Notes: generated from the letters alone by a model not told the origin. Positions 1 to 9,223 are shown, counted from the stretch's first letter. The stretch: 64,000 bases of DNA from Rhodococcus opacus (GCF_012396235.1 NZ_JAAXPA010000005.1:1-64000); one strand, 5' to 3'. Translations and numbers: made by a program.

Positions 1-85
1 CTCGTTCTACGGTGACCTGCATGTGTGTGGTGCTGCGCCGTTGGATTTCTTCACCGATCAGAAGCTGGTCGTCACACGATGGTGA
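1..85 (+). CDS. 3' end of an unidentified protein (partial)
   Basis: The second frame is open from the window edge to a TGA at 83-85 and gives 27 residues ending in KLVVTRW. The codons are varied and G/C-ending, and the frame stops just before a gap that precedes the Amt gene, so it reads like the tail of a real upstream gene. Too little is present to name a family. It could also be chance reading in a short edge fragment. Confidence 0.45.
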   Translation, partial: SFYGDLHVCGAAPLDFFTDQKLVVTRW

Positions 86-403
86 GCACTATGCGGCGAG
101 CCAGTGGGAACGCGACATGAACTCCGCAGTCGTCATCGAAACAGATCTCTAAGGTCGACGACGAAACTCACTCGAAAAATCGCTCTATCCAAGATCAAAC
201 GAAGTTGCGCGGTAATCGTTGCACTCGAGGTCACCGCGCATCCAGTGGGGGAACAGAATCAGAAACGTCTCACACATCGTGAGAAATTTGAGCGGCACGC
301 CGTACAGGGCTGGCCTGATTCGTATAGATGGTTCCTTTGGCAAGGAATCTCTTATGGAATCACGAGGCAACCGCGTCTTACCGCTCCACTCTCAGGTAGA
401 AGG
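86..403. other. 318-bp gap upstream of the Amt gene, with one dyad
   Basis: No convincing gene is visible. The Amt reading frame stays open back to a GTG at 104, but the extra 100 residues have no family resemblance and poor codon bias, so I treat them as untranslated. A dyad TCTCAC-N5-GTGAGA lies at 268-284 and may be a regulator site. It does not match the actinobacterial GlnR box pattern in any obvious way. Confidence 0.4.
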
Positions 404-1810
404 ATGCCAATGTACCTTGATCAAGTTTCTATGGCGGCGCAGTTTCCGACGGTGGTCTACATTATCGGGCTGATCGCCATCTTGCTGGCCATAGCCGGGA
501 TACTTCTATTCGACGCAGGCCTCAGTCGTGCAGGAAACGTGATGCACACGTTGACGCAAAAGCTTGTCGCTGCATTCGTTGCTGCGGCGGGTATGTCACT
601 GATCGGATTCGCCATCTGGGTCACGCAGTTCAACCAGGCTTTCGGTGTTGCAAATCCGCTCGGCCAGGCGATCAAGTCGTGGTGGCTCGGAGGAACGGGC
701 ATCAACACCCTACCCCAGGATCTCGACCCAGCGGTCGTGCCGAATGCTGACTCCTTCCAGGCCTTTTACGCGCTCTTCATTCTCTTCGCCGCCTTCTTCG
801 CGGCGCTGTTGGCCGGGTCTGTGATCGAACGGGTCAAAACAAGTTCCTTGGCGTTGATCGCATTACTCTTCGGGGCTGTAGTCATCCCGGTCGCTGGGTA
901 CCTGGTCTACGGCTCTGTCGGGCCGCTGTCCAACGCCGGTACCCACGACTTCGGCGGTGCATTCTTCTATATATTGCTTGGGTGTTGGGCGTTCATATTG
1001 GTGTGGCGAGCCAGGCCAAGGGTGGGTGTTTTCGACGGCACCACGACCGAGCCTGCGATTCCGCACAACATGTTGTACGTAGTGGTCGGAATGGTACTCT
1101 TCCTTGCCGGAATCTGCGGCTACGCGCTTACCAACGGGTACCTGGTACCCGGATCGGGATACTTCGGGATCACCCTCAACGAGAGCGGCATGGGGCTGAT
1201 TGTCACGAATCTCATGATGGCATTCGCGGCCTCGGCGATCGGCGGCCTGCTGGTCTGGAAGATAGGGAAACACCCGTACTTCTTCTTGGTGTCACCGGTG
1301 GCCGGCTGGATTTCGGTGTCGGGGCTGATCGACGTCGTCAAGCCCTGGCAGGCAGGTCTGACCGCCGTGTTTGCGCCCTTCATCCTGCTCGGCGGTTACA
1401 AACTGATGATCAGGCTCCGGCTGGACGACGTCAAAGTTGTACCACTTACGCTGGGCCCGGGCATCTACAGCGCTTTGATGACCGCGGTGTTGGCAGGTGG
1501 CGTCAAGCAGGGTGGCTACTTTGGAATTACCCAGGGTGAGTATGCCTTCCAGCACGCCTCGATCAACATCGGACATCAATTGTACGGAGTTATCGTTTTC
1601 CTGGCGTTCGGTCTCGCGTCGGCGCTTCTCGTGGTCTTCGTGGTCGAGAAGACCATCGGGCTGCGTGACGGGCGAGTCGATGAAGGCCTGGAGGCGAAAC
1701 TGGATCGCGCAGTCATTGGCGAGGTCGCATATCCTGACCGGACACCTGCAGGGCTACAACAAGCTGACGTATCCGACGAACCGGCTGCCGAGGTCAGCTT
1801 AGTGCCTTGA
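404..1810 (+). CDS. Divergent Amt/ammonium-transporter-family membrane protein
   Basis: The 468-residue product carries the Amt fold throughout: an N-terminal helix pair, the AGSVIERVK stretch (family form SGAIAERMK), and a C-terminal KTIGLR motif followed by the usual cytoplasmic tail ending EVAYPD. About eleven membrane segments are expected. Canonical Amt proteins move ammonium through a pore lined by two histidines. By hand alignment to E. coli AmtB, the pore Asp is kept in HDFGGA, but the first pore His is Tyr (FFYI) and the second is Thr in the LTLGPG segment. Ammonium conduction is therefore doubtful, and sensing or another substrate is possible. The start is ATG 404 or ATG 410; AGAAGG at 398-403 sits 6 nt before ATG 410. 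Confidence 0.8.
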   Translation: MPMYLDQVSMAAQFPTVVYIIGLIAILLAIAGILLFDAGLSRAGNVMHTLTQKLVAAFVAAAGMSLIGFAIWVTQFNQAFGVANPLGQAIKSWWLGGTGINTLPQDLDPAVVPNADSFQAFYALFILFAAFFAALLAGSVIERVKTSSLALIALLFGAVVIPVAGYLVYGSVGPLSNAGTHDFGGAFFYILLGCWAFILVWRARPRVGVFDGTTTEPAIPHNMLYVVVGMVLFLAGICGYALTNGYLVPGSGYFGITLNESGMGLIVTNLMMAFAASAIGGLLVWKIGKHPYFFLVSPVAGWISVSGLIDVVKPWQAGLTAVFAPFILLGGYKLMIRLRLDDVKVVPLTLGPGIYSALMTAVLAGGVKQGGYFGITQGEYAFQHASINIGHQLYGVIVFLAFGLASALLVVFVVEKTIGLRDGRVDEGLEAKLDRAVIGEVAYPDRTPAGLQQADVSDEPAAEVSLVP

Positions 1811-2199
1811 CGGCACGCTAGAACTATCCATTCGCCTGAGCTGAATGAACGCGTCACCAGGATGCGACGTTGGGATCGCCAACAGATCGCCAACACGACG
1901 CGTTCATCGCCGATCCGGTGCTGTTCAGCGCACCTGATGGAAGTCGATCAACGAGCCTTCGACAGGTCACGGATTGTCCCGGGAAAGGTGATCACTGAGC
2001 CGCCGGCCGGTGAGCACTGTTTGCGCCCGGAGTGAGCGTCGATTGCCAGGGTTGGATCGTGCCCTGGCCGGTCGGTGAGGTCGCCTGTAGCGCTGATGGG
2101 GTGTGGTGTCGTGTGAGCTTTGATCCGTTAGGTTGTCGCCGGGTGCCTCTGGGCTCGAACAGCTTTCACCCATCCTAGGAGAACTGAAAGAGGCGATCG
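1811..2199. other. 389-bp gap with an inverted repeat and a tandem repeat
   Basis: No gene is visible. A perfect 11-bp inverted repeat (ATGAACGCGTC at 1845-1855, GACGCGTTCAT at 1897-1907) encloses a perfect tandem duplication of GATCGCCAACA at 1874-1895. This could form a long stem downstream of the Amt gene. From about 2030 the sequence probably belongs to the 5' flank of the decayed insertion sequence that follows, but I cannot define its end. Confidence 0.35.
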
Positions 2200-2460
2200 A
2201 TGATCTTCGTCGGAGACGACTGGGCGAAGACCATCACGACGTTCACCTGATGGATGACGTCGACCGGCGGCCGTCGTCGCGTTCGGCTGCCGGAAGGGCT
2301 GGCCGGCAGCCGTGAACTGCACGAACTGGTAGCCACCCGTCCCGAAGAGACAGGGCAGGTCGTGGTCGGCTTCGAAACCGACCGCGGCCTGCGGGTGCAG
2401 GCGCTGACGGCGGCCGGATACCAGGTGTACGCGGTCAACCCACTCGCGGTCGCTCGTCGA
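2200..2460 (+). pseudogene. Decayed 5' fragment of an IS110-type transposase
   Basis: ATG 2200, preceded by AAAGAGG, opens MIFVGDDWA, the usual start of IS110/IS116-type transposases with the first catalytic Asp. The frame stops after 16 codons. The family text resumes in the next frame (GEDHHDVHLMDD, about 2222-2260) and in a third frame (RLPEGLAG...ELHELVAT...VVVGFETDRG...YQVYAVNPLAVAR, about 2284-2457). At least two frameshifts are needed, and the sequence loses resemblance near 2460. The remaining three quarters of the transposase, including its C-terminal Ser-containing domain, is absent. This is a dead remnant, seen directly; the family assignment is from memory of IS110 proteins. Confidence 0.75.
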
Positions 2461-2648
2461 GTGACTCGAGACGGTCTCTCGAATAGTCACGCAATGGCCG
2501 CCTTCGTGGGCTACGAGGCGCTGGTGAGACTTGGATCCAGTTCGTCGCACCATCCGCGTGATGCTGCGACGAGGAACGCTTCCGGTGCCAGCCTCGTCGT
2601 CATGGGCGACCTCGGGGGCGGAGACCGAACCTTCCCCCTACAACACGC

Positions 2649-5600
2649 TCACGCGTTCTCGGTCACGAACCATGCCGCGATCTGGGCGCGCGCGTTGAAT
2701 CCGAGTTTGGTGAGGAGGTGTTCCACATGACCCTGTGCGGTCCGCGGCGATATGGTCAGTCTGGTCGCGATCTGGCGATTGGTTAGCCCTTCGGCGACGA
2801 GCGCAGCGACTTCGCGTTCACGTTTGGTCAACCGGACAGACGGCTGGCCGGATTGTGACGAGTGCGGTCGTTGCGTTGACTCCACAGCCTCCTCCTCGAG
2901 CGCGTAGGTGATTGCGCCATCCGCGTCGAACTGGCTGCCCTTGCTACGGGCTGCGCTGAAGGTGCTGGAGCCGAGTTCGCGAGAGGCGTCGGTCACACAT
3001 CGATCGTGTTGCTCGTTGAGGGCGGTGAACAGCAGTGGGCTACTCCCGACGGAATGCGCGAAGTTCTCCGCGGCGCCCAAAAGTGTGGCGGATCGTTGAA
3101 ACTGTCGCTCCTCGCCCGCTGTCCACGCGAGCGCCTCGAGGCACACCGCCGCGGCCAAGCGGTCGTCCACACGTCGAACCAGTACCAACGCTTCTTTCAG
3201 AAGTCTGCTCGCCAGTTCCAACTCGCCTCGGCGAATGATGGCCACGCCCATCGCCCACAGGGTGTACGACCGGTACATGGTCTCGTCGTGAGCTTCCGTA
3301 ATGGAAAGAGCATCGTTGAAACACGCGATCGCCTGATTAGACTCTCCGAGTAGATCGTAACCCACACCTAGCATCACGAGGATCCAAACATGTTGTGTGA
3401 GATCATGATCGGTGGACAATGCGGCGCGCGCCTTTTCGAGTTCGGCGCACGCAGGCGTGAGGTCGCCCTTGTAGACTCCGACCACGCCTTCGGCGCGGGC
3501 GAGAAAAATGTCGGCAACGGGGTTTGTCGTTTCCTCGGCCAGCGAGCGTGCCTCCTCCAATACGGTCGACGCAGTGTCGAAGTCTCGCTGTACCGCGGCG
3601 AGCGAGCTCGCAGCGTAGAGCGCTTTGATCCTGGTGGCGGGATACTGCCCTGTCTCGCACGCCAGTAGACGGTCGAGCCAGTATCTGCCCTCGTTGAACA
3701 GGCTGTGGGAGAACCAGAACGCGAATAGAGAAGACGCGATATCGAGACCCTTTTCGGGGGCGTCGCCCACGGAAAACTCCATTGCCTCACGTAGGTTCGA
3801 CTGCTCACGGGTCAGTTGCGTGATCCACTCGAGTTGACGGGGGCTGATCCAATCGGCTGCCGCGCCAGCGGACAGCTGCCGACACCATTCTCGATGCTCA
3901 CGGCGCAGTTGCTGAAGTTCGCCCGACGCCTGCGCCTTCTCTTTGCCGTAGACGCGCAGGATCTCGAGCATCCGGAATCGCACATCCCGGCCTACCTCTT
4001 CCCGCATCAGGATCGACTTGTCCACCAGAGAGGTAAGCGTGTCCAGGAACTCGTCGGACGAGATGTCGCGGCTGCAGATAGTCTCGGCCGCGGTGAGTTC
4101 GAAGTGACCAGCGAACACCGACAACCGGGACCACACCAGTCGTTCCTGCGGTGAGCACAGCTCGTAGCTCCAGTCGATACACAATCGCATCGTTCGCTGT
4201 CTCGGCGGTCCGGCCCAGTGCCCGCGGGACAACACTTCGTAGCGGTCCCTCAGCCGATCCCGAATCTGCTCGGGGGACATCGCCCGCAATCGTGCGGCCG
4301 CCAACTCGATCGGTAGGGGCAGACCGTCCAGTTGCCGGCAGATCTGCGCGATCGTGCTCGTGTTGTCTTCGGTCAGAGCGAAGGTGGGAACGGCAGCAGC
4401 GGCCCGGTCGGCGAACAGCCTTACGGCGTCGAACTGGGGAAGGCCTTCCGGTGTCGTCGGGCGGCTGTCGATGGGGACGCTGAGTGGTGGAACGCGAAGA
4501 ACGGCTTCCCCGCTGATTCCCAGTGGCTCGCGGCTGGTGGTGAGGACATAGAGGTTGGGACAGAAGTGCAAAAGTTGGTCGACGACTTCTGCCGTCTTCT
4601 CCAGCACTTGCTCACAATTATCGAGCACCAAAAGCAACTTCTGCGAGCCCAGAAACTCTTGAAGAATCTCGATGAGCGGTCGCGCCGTCTGATTGCGTAG
4701 CCCGAGTTCGGATGCGACGACGACCACGACGAGCGAGTCGTCCTCGACGGCACCGAGCTTGACGATCCGCACACCGTCAGTGAACGCTGCCTGTACCTTC
4801 GCCGCCACACGCAGCGCCAGCCGAGTCTTGCCGACCCCACCGATACCGGTGAGGGTGACAAGGCGCGACACCCCGAGCAGTCGTCGTGCCTGAGCGAGTT
4901 CGTGACGACGACCGACGAAGCTGGTCAACTCCAGAGGAAGATCACCCTGCGCGGACTTGCCGACACCGGGCATGGAGTGCGATCGATGCTCTCTCGTGCC
5001 GGCGTGCGACCCGGCGGACCCACCTCCCGCTTCGACGCGGACCGCCATCACATCCATCGGAAATCCGTAGCGTGCCTGGATGCCCCGAAGTTCGTCACCG
5101 AACGCAGCAGCAGTGGGCTGGCGCTGGTGTGGCTCGGCAGACATTGCACGTTCGATAATGGTGCTGACGTCATCGGGGATTCCGGCGATCCGTGGGTCTG
5201 GGACCGGATCGGTCGTGACCCGCAGAAACTGCGCGATCATGTTCTCTCCGCTGCGACGTTCGAATGCGGCATGACCAGTGAGGGCGCAGAATACGGTGGC
5301 GCCGAGACCGTAGATGTCGGACGCCGCGCTCGGCTCGTCCCCCCGCAACACTTCAGGTGCGGTGAAGGCGGGCGATCCGGTGATTACACGCTTGGTGGTG
5401 GTGAATCCGCCAGGTATATGTGCAATGCCGAAATCGGTTAATGCAGGCTCGGCATAGTCGGTGAGCAGGATGTTCGCAGGTTTGACGTCGCGGTGAATGA
5501 TCCCGAGGCGGTGGGCGCTCTCCAATGCTCCGGCGATACGTATCCCGATCCGGAGAGCCTCGTCCAGTGGAAGTGAACCCTGACGGCTAATCCATGCTTG

Positions 5601-5939
5601 CAGTGAGCCCTGGGCATGGAATTGCATCACCAGGTACGGCCGCCCACTTCCCGTGGTGCCCACCTGCAGCACGTTCACGATGTTGGGGTTGCCGGTGAGT
5701 CGTCCCATCGCCCGCTGTTCCCGGAAAAACCGGGCGCGGTTCTCGTCGTCCAGTTCCGAGGTCATCACCTTCACGGCAATCGTGCGATCGAGGGAACGCT
5801 GCCGGCACCGGAACACGACACCGAACCCGCCGCGGCCGATCTCTCGGGGGTCGTCGAATCCGGCGTCTCGGAGCTCCGTAGCGACGACGTGCACTTCGTC
5901 GCGTTGGGTCGATAACGGATCGTTCTCAGCCGGCGGCAT
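2649..5939 (-). CDS. pknK: PknK-like Ser/Thr protein kinase - ATPase - LuxR regulator
   Basis: This 1096-residue protein matches the usual length of mycobacterial PknK (about 1110). Residues 30-285 are a Hanks kinase: GRGGFG at 35-40, catalytic Lys57 (IAVKV), HRDVKPAN at 149-156 and DFG at 169-171. A large ATPase region follows, with P-loop GIGGVGKT at 365-372 and DNCEQ farther on, then TPR-like helical repeats. The C-terminus is a LuxR-type helix-turn-helix (LTKREREVAALVAEGLTNRQ). Such proteins phosphorylate targets and bind DNA to set transcription and growth responses. It is a single gene with no obvious partner, and the strand-opposite reading frames are shadows. The kinase catalytic residues look intact, so activity is likely. 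Confidence 0.93.
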   Translation of the reverse strand: MPPAENDPLSTQRDEVHVVATELRDAGFDDPREIGRGGFGVVFRCRQRSLDRTIAVKVMTSELDDENRARFFREQRAMGRLTGNPNIVNVLQVGTTGSGRPYLVMQFHAQGSLQAWISRQGSLPLDEALRIGIRIAGALESAHRLGIIHRDVKPANILLTDYAEPALTDFGIAHIPGGFTTTKRVITGSPAFTAPEVLRGDEPSAASDIYGLGATVFCALTGHAAFERRSGENMIAQFLRVTTDPVPDPRIAGIPDDVSTIIERAMSAEPHQRQPTAAAFGDELRGIQARYGFPMDVMAVRVEAGGGSAGSHAGTREHRSHSMPGVGKSAQGDLPLELTSFVGRRHELAQARRLLGVSRLVTLTGIGGVGKTRLALRVAAKVQAAFTDGVRIVKLGAVEDDSLVVVVVASELGLRNQTARPLIEILQEFLGSQKLLLVLDNCEQVLEKTAEVVDQLLHFCPNLYVLTTSREPLGISGEAVLRVPPLSVPIDSRPTTPEGLPQFDAVRLFADRAAAAVPTFALTEDNTSTIAQICRQLDGLPLPIELAAARLRAMSPEQIRDRLRDRYEVLSRGHWAGPPRQRTMRLCIDWSYELCSPQERLVWSRLSVFAGHFELTAAETICSRDISSDEFLDTLTSLVDKSILMREEVGRDVRFRMLEILRVYGKEKAQASGELQQLRREHREWCRQLSAGAAADWISPRQLEWITQLTREQSNLREAMEFSVGDAPEKGLDIASSLFAFWFSHSLFNEGRYWLDRLLACETGQYPATRIKALYAASSLAAVQRDFDTASTVLEEARSLAEETTNPVADIFLARAEGVVGVYKGDLTPACAELEKARAALSTDHDLTQHVWILVMLGVGYDLLGESNQAIACFNDALSITEAHDETMYRSYTLWAMGVAIIRRGELELASRLLKEALVLVRRVDDRLAAAVCLEALAWTAGEERQFQRSATLLGAAENFAHSVGSSPLLFTALNEQHDRCVTDASRELGSSTFSAARSKGSQFDADGAITYALEEEAVESTQRPHSSQSGQPSVRLTKREREVAALVAEGLTNRQIATRLTISPRTAQGHVEHLLTKLGFNARAQIAAWFVTENA

Positions 5940-6652
5940 GGTTCACTCCGTCGGCATATCTATCACGTAACGCCCGAACGTACCTGCCACCTCAATCACC
6001 TCTGCAGAGTCCTCCAAGGATATCGCGCATGATCGGAGCCTTTGAGCGAACAATCACCGATTCCTCGCAGCATCTCGGTCACGCATCGCCGCGTCACGAA
6101 CAATCGCGGTGGCCGGACGCCGCGGCGTTGCGGAACCTCCTCAGCGACTTCCTGGACAGCATCCGGGACAATTTCCGAACCTCGCCCCGAACCGGTCTTA
6201 CTCCACCGATCGAAAACGGCATTTGCCGTATTGTCTGGACAAGCGAGGCGGTGCCCGGTGTAGAGGCTAGGACGAGTGGGTCGGCCTCGGTGGTAGGCCA
6301 CATCCAGGGCACTTCGGGATCGAGTGGGTGGGAGATCACTCCGTCGTCGGGCTCGAAGGGGTAGTTGACCTGGTGGATGGTGGCGACCTGCTGGGAGCTG
6401 ACGGTTGCGGGGGCGGGACCGTAGAGAGTTGTGCCGCCGGGCTCGACCAGGGTGGTGCCAGGTTCGACGCGGGTGACTGGTCGGGAACGTCCTCGTCTGG
6501 CGCGTCGCAGGCGACCATGGGCCATGCGTTTGCGCAGCCGATACGGTCTCTGACCTCGATCTTGTACGGGGGGAGCCCGGATTCAGGGGAGACATCCGCG
6601 GCTTCCGGGAGCTGACCAGGCCGTGGGCCCACGCTCCCGGCGACCCCGGCGC
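5940..6652. other. 713-bp region without a confident gene
   Basis: No intact gene is supported here. On the minus strand, about 6240-6525 reads with strongly G/C-ending codons and protein-like composition (see the separate fragment entry), but the bias breaks down beyond it. The rest, including the stretch just upstream of the kinase gene, shows no hairpin, repeat or clear promoter that I could identify. It may hold decayed coding sequence. Confidence 0.35.
6094..6525 (-). pseudogene. Possible decayed coding fragment of unknown family
   Basis: An open frame of 143 residues begins with ATG at 6525. Its first 95 residues use codons typical of this genome and contain a Pro/Asp-rich stretch (NYPFEPDDGVISHPLDP) of ordinary protein character. 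After about position 6240 the codon bias vanishes, and a second frame on the same strand looks slightly more coding-like from 6260 to 5996. This pattern suggests a gene fragment that was truncated or frameshifted. I do not recognise the family, and a short chance frame in GC-rich DNA remains possible. Confidence 0.25.
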
Positions 6653-7024
6653 TCAGAGTTCGATGTACAGGAAGTTGTCGGCCCAATTCGTTTCGCCGCT
6701 CGTCGTCGCGAAGTAGAAGATGCGCTCCGAGAATCCGCAATCGAAGTATTCGGCGATCTTCGATTCGCCGGGGGCGAGCGTGCCGAGGTTCCTGCTCTCG
6801 TAAACGAGCGGAGTGTGGACCGTGACTCCGGTGGCGGTCCGGTCGCCCTCGTTCGTGACACGCACGGCGCATGCGTTGACACCCTCGGCGTTCGCCTGCG
6901 TGATCACGAGGTCGGGTCCGTCGCCGAGGGAGCCGAACGGAGCGGCGGACGCCGTTGCCGCCCCGGCAGTCATCAGTCCCGCGATCATGGCTCCCGCCAC
7001 TGCCGTACGTCGAAAATTGCCCAT
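6653..7024 (-). CDS. Small secreted protein of unknown function
   Basis: The 123-residue product starts at ATG 7024, chosen because AAAGGG lies 7 nt upstream; the longer frame to 7447 has no family support. Residues 1-28 form a Sec signal peptide (two Arg, hydrophobic core AGAMIAGLMTAG, then ATASA-AP as a likely signal peptidase I site). The mature part has two cysteines and the word VTNEGDRTATGV, reminiscent of CARDB/DUF11-like beta domains on secreted bacterial proteins. No enzyme motif is visible. It is divergent from the SRPBCC gene, with about 210 bp between the starts. Confidence 0.75.
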   Translation of the reverse strand: MGNFRRTAVAGAMIAGLMTAGAATASAAPFGSLGDGPDLVITQANAEGVNACAVRVTNEGDRTATGVTVHTPLVYESRNLGTLAPGESKIAEYFDCGFSERIFYFATTSGETNWADNFLYIEL

Positions 7025-7235
7025 GGTTGTGCCCTTTCCCTGGTTGTCTGGACTGTCCCGATCGGCGACGCTACTGTCGCCCACCCGCACGAAGCGTGCA
7101 GCCGAATGAAACCGCACTGCCGTGTCGTCTCGTCGAGGCCGGCCGGCACGAGTCCGCTGATCGACATCGACTTGCCGAGTGCGCAACGAGGCATGGTGCT
7201 CGAGATCTGGCGACTCGTCATGGTTTGATCGAGTT

Positions 7236-7718
7236 ATGACCGAGGAGAATGGGATTCCCACCGTCGTGACTGCCAGCCGCATCATCGCGGCCCCGGCGCG
7301 GACGGTCTTCGAACTGATTGCCGACCCGGCGCAACAGCCGCGGTGGGACGGCAACGACAATCTGGCCGAGGCCGCGGCCGGGCAGCGGGTGCGCGCCGTC
7401 GGTGACGTGTTCACCATGACGCTCACGAACGGCGGCATCCGCGACAACCACGTGGTGGAATTCGCGGAGGGGCAACTGATTGCCTGGCTGCCCTCGGTGC
7501 AGGGCGATCAGCCACCGGGGCATCTGTGGCGCTGGGAACTCGACCGAGTCGACGAGGCGCACGTCCGTGTCACGCATACCTACGAATGGTCGCGATTGAC
7601 CGACGAGAAACGCCTCGCGCGGGCCCGGGCCACCACGTCGGACAAGCTTCTGGCCTCTGTCGAGAGGCTCGCCGAACTCGCCGAGGCGAACGGTGAACGT
7701 CCCTCGCCTGACCTGTAG
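7236..7718 (+). CDS. SRPBCC (START-like) family protein
   Basis: The 160-residue product has the polyketide-cyclase/START-like pattern: SRIIAAPARTVFELIADPAQQPRWDG near the N-terminus, central beta strands with an aromatic core (LWRWELDRV), and a long C-terminal helix. Such proteins form a hydrophobic cavity that binds lipids or aromatic ligands, and most have no known reaction. ATG 7236 replaces an earlier in-frame start at 7179 because family similarity begins only after it. A 10-bp hairpin overlaps its stop codon. The gene stands alone, convergent with the secreted protein at 7736. Confidence 0.82.
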   Translation: MTEENGIPTVVTASRIIAAPARTVFELIADPAQQPRWDGNDNLAEAAAGQRVRAVGDVFTMTLTNGGIRDNHVVEFAEGQLIAWLPSVQGDQPPGHLWRWELDRVDEAHVRVTHTYEWSRLTDEKRLARARATTSDKLLASVERLAELAEANGERPSPDL

Positions 7719-7729
7719 CCGAGGGACGT
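7697..7729. terminator. Bidirectional hairpin terminator
   Basis: ACGTCCCTCG at 7697-7706 pairs perfectly with CGAGGGACGT at 7720-7729 around a 13-nt loop. The stem includes the stop region of the SRPBCC gene and lies between two convergent genes. No T-tract follows, as is common in actinobacteria. Confidence 0.6.
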
Positions 7730-7735
7730 CCGATG

Positions 7736-8278
7736 TCACCGACCGGGCACGACGGAAATCGTTCCCTGGCAAACGGCGTTTTGCGAATTGACGAACCACC
7801 ATCCCGCGCCGGTCTGGACGGTGACGGTGAACGCCACCGTCCCGGTTCCCGTCCAGGTTCGGTTGATCGGGATGCCGGGCTTCTGCTGCCAGGCCGCCTC
7901 ATCGCTGACGCTGTGTCCGGTCGCGCCGGTTGTCGTGTTGTGCCAGTCGACCGACACCCGCGTGCCGTACCAGTTGACGCCGATGCTCGGGATGAGGCCG
8001 CCGGGCGGCGTCGGAAGTTCGTTGCCGCCGCTGAGCAGGATTGCCGGCTCCAGTGCAGACCCACCCGGTCGCAGCGACTCCCCGGACGCGGCGTTGATGG
8101 TCCACGTGAACGGCGGTGCCCAGACGAGGGGATTCGCGCTCGAGCACGTCATTGTCGTCGATGTCGGTGGCGCGGGCTGAGCACTCGCGACAGCGCCTCC
8201 TCCGGTCGCCACTGCGGTTCCCAGTCCGACAGCAGTCAGTGCCGCAGCACAGACCCGTCGTCCCAGCTGCTTGTTCAT
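7736..8278 (-). CDS. Secreted protein of unknown function
   Basis: The 180-residue product has a clear signal peptide at residues 1-33 (MNKQLGRR, a hydrophobic run, then ASA-QP). The mature domain is rich in Thr, Gly, Trp and Pro, resembles a beta sandwich, and has two cysteines, one near each end (TCSS and AVCQG), that could form a disulfide. Similar small exported proteins are frequent in Rhodococcus and Nocardia, but I know of no assigned role. The gene is monocistronic, convergent with the SRPBCC gene and divergent from the lipoprotein gene. Confidence 0.78.
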   Translation of the reverse strand: MNKQLGRRVCAAALTAVGLGTAVATGGGAVASAQPAPPTSTTMTCSSANPLVWAPPFTWTINAASGESLRPGGSALEPAILLSGGNELPTPPGGLIPSIGVNWYGTRVSVDWHNTTTGATGHSVSDEAAWQQKPGIPINRTWTGTGTVAFTVTVQTGAGWWFVNSQNAVCQGTISVVPGR

Positions 8279-8605
8279 GAGCGCTCCATTCCTTCGTGAC
8301 CGCGAGAATTGAGACGTCCGTCGCCCCCCAACTCCATTTCGGAAGTGGGACGGGATCTGTTACAGACGGTGCGAGCTGGACGCCACTCACACAGCCGTAT
8401 TCGGCCGTCACCGATTACCGCGGCGTCTGGATCTACAACCCGTTCTGACATCGACCCCGGTGAGCTTGCGGAACGGCCGAACGTAGCGAGGTGATTGTCC
8501 ACGGCATCCGGATCGGCGAGAATTGGTGCCGTGCGAGTTCCGGTCGGTCAGCTACCAATTGGCCACACGACGAGGCATTGTCCCGAGCAACAGGGGGTAT
8601 CGAGC
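8279..8605. other. 327-bp divergent intergenic region
   Basis: This holds the start regions of the secreted protein (minus) and the lipoprotein (plus). Reading frames here are short and without family resemblance. A ribosome site AGGGGG at 8592-8597 precedes the lipoprotein ATG. I see no strong dyad. Confidence 0.4.
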
Positions 8606-9223
8606 ATGGTGCAATCAGCGGAGCGGTACCGCGTGGAAAGGATCGGCAGTAGCGCCCCTCTCGCCATCCTCGTGACCATCCTGGCCGGAGTCCTGTTCGC
8701 GGGTGGGTGTGGGCAGCAGGACACGCAGTCTGATGCCGAATCGCAGCCGGAGGCGTCGACATCCGAGGCGATCCTGTTGCCTCAGGAGGCTCTGGTGGGA
8801 TTGGACGTCGTACAGACGTACTTCCCGGAGATAGAACAGCAGACGGCGACGAGCGAGAACTCCACTGCGTCCGGCACCCCCGACGCGACGAGAATGGTGA
8901 TCTACGAAGGGGGCGACGGCAGAAGGGTAACCGTCTCCGTCGATCGATATCCCAGCCCCGACGCGGCCGCGACCGCATTCGAGCAGGCGATCGACAACAG
9001 TGAAGTCGTCCCGGGTTTCGCGGCGCTACCGGCGCCGGCCGACGTCGGCGACAAGGCATTCGCCGGTTCCGTGACGCAGGGAGACGACACGCACATCGGG
9101 TACGGCGCGCTCGCCGGCGAGTACGTCATCGGGGTCACTTCGGCCGGCTATCCGGCTACCACCGAGAATGTCGAGAAACTGGCCGGCCTCACGCGCGACG
9201 CGGTCGAGAAGGCAACGGCATAG
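8606..9223 (+). CDS. Putative lipoprotein
   Basis: The 205-residue product begins at ATG 8606, preceded by AGGGGG 8 nt upstream; the longer frame from 8495 would bury the signal sequence. Residues 17-35 are a lipoprotein signal (hydrophobic AILVTILAGVLF, lipobox AGGC) with Cys35 as the acylated residue. A Ser/Glu/Gln-rich linker follows, then a domain with repeated Ala-rich helices and the phrase RYPSPDAAATAFEQA. This resembles substrate-free sensor or PknH-like extracellular domains of actinobacterial lipoproteins, but I cannot assign a family. It is expected on the outer face of the membrane. Confidence 0.8.
   Translation: MVQSAERYRVERIGSSAPLAILVTILAGVLFAGGCGQQDTQSDAESQPEASTSEAILLPQEALVGLDVVQTYFPEIEQQTATSENSTASGTPDATRMVIYEGGDGRRVTVSVDRYPSPDAAATAFEQAIDNSEVVPGFAALPAPADVGDKAFAGSVTQGDDTHIGYGALAGEYVIGVTSAGYPATTENVEKLAGLTRDAVEKATA

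Noticed and set aside
104..403. 100-residue N-terminal extension of the Amt protein from GTG 104
   Set aside because: The extension is basic, not membrane-like and not Amt-like, and a ribosome site lies just before ATG 404/410.
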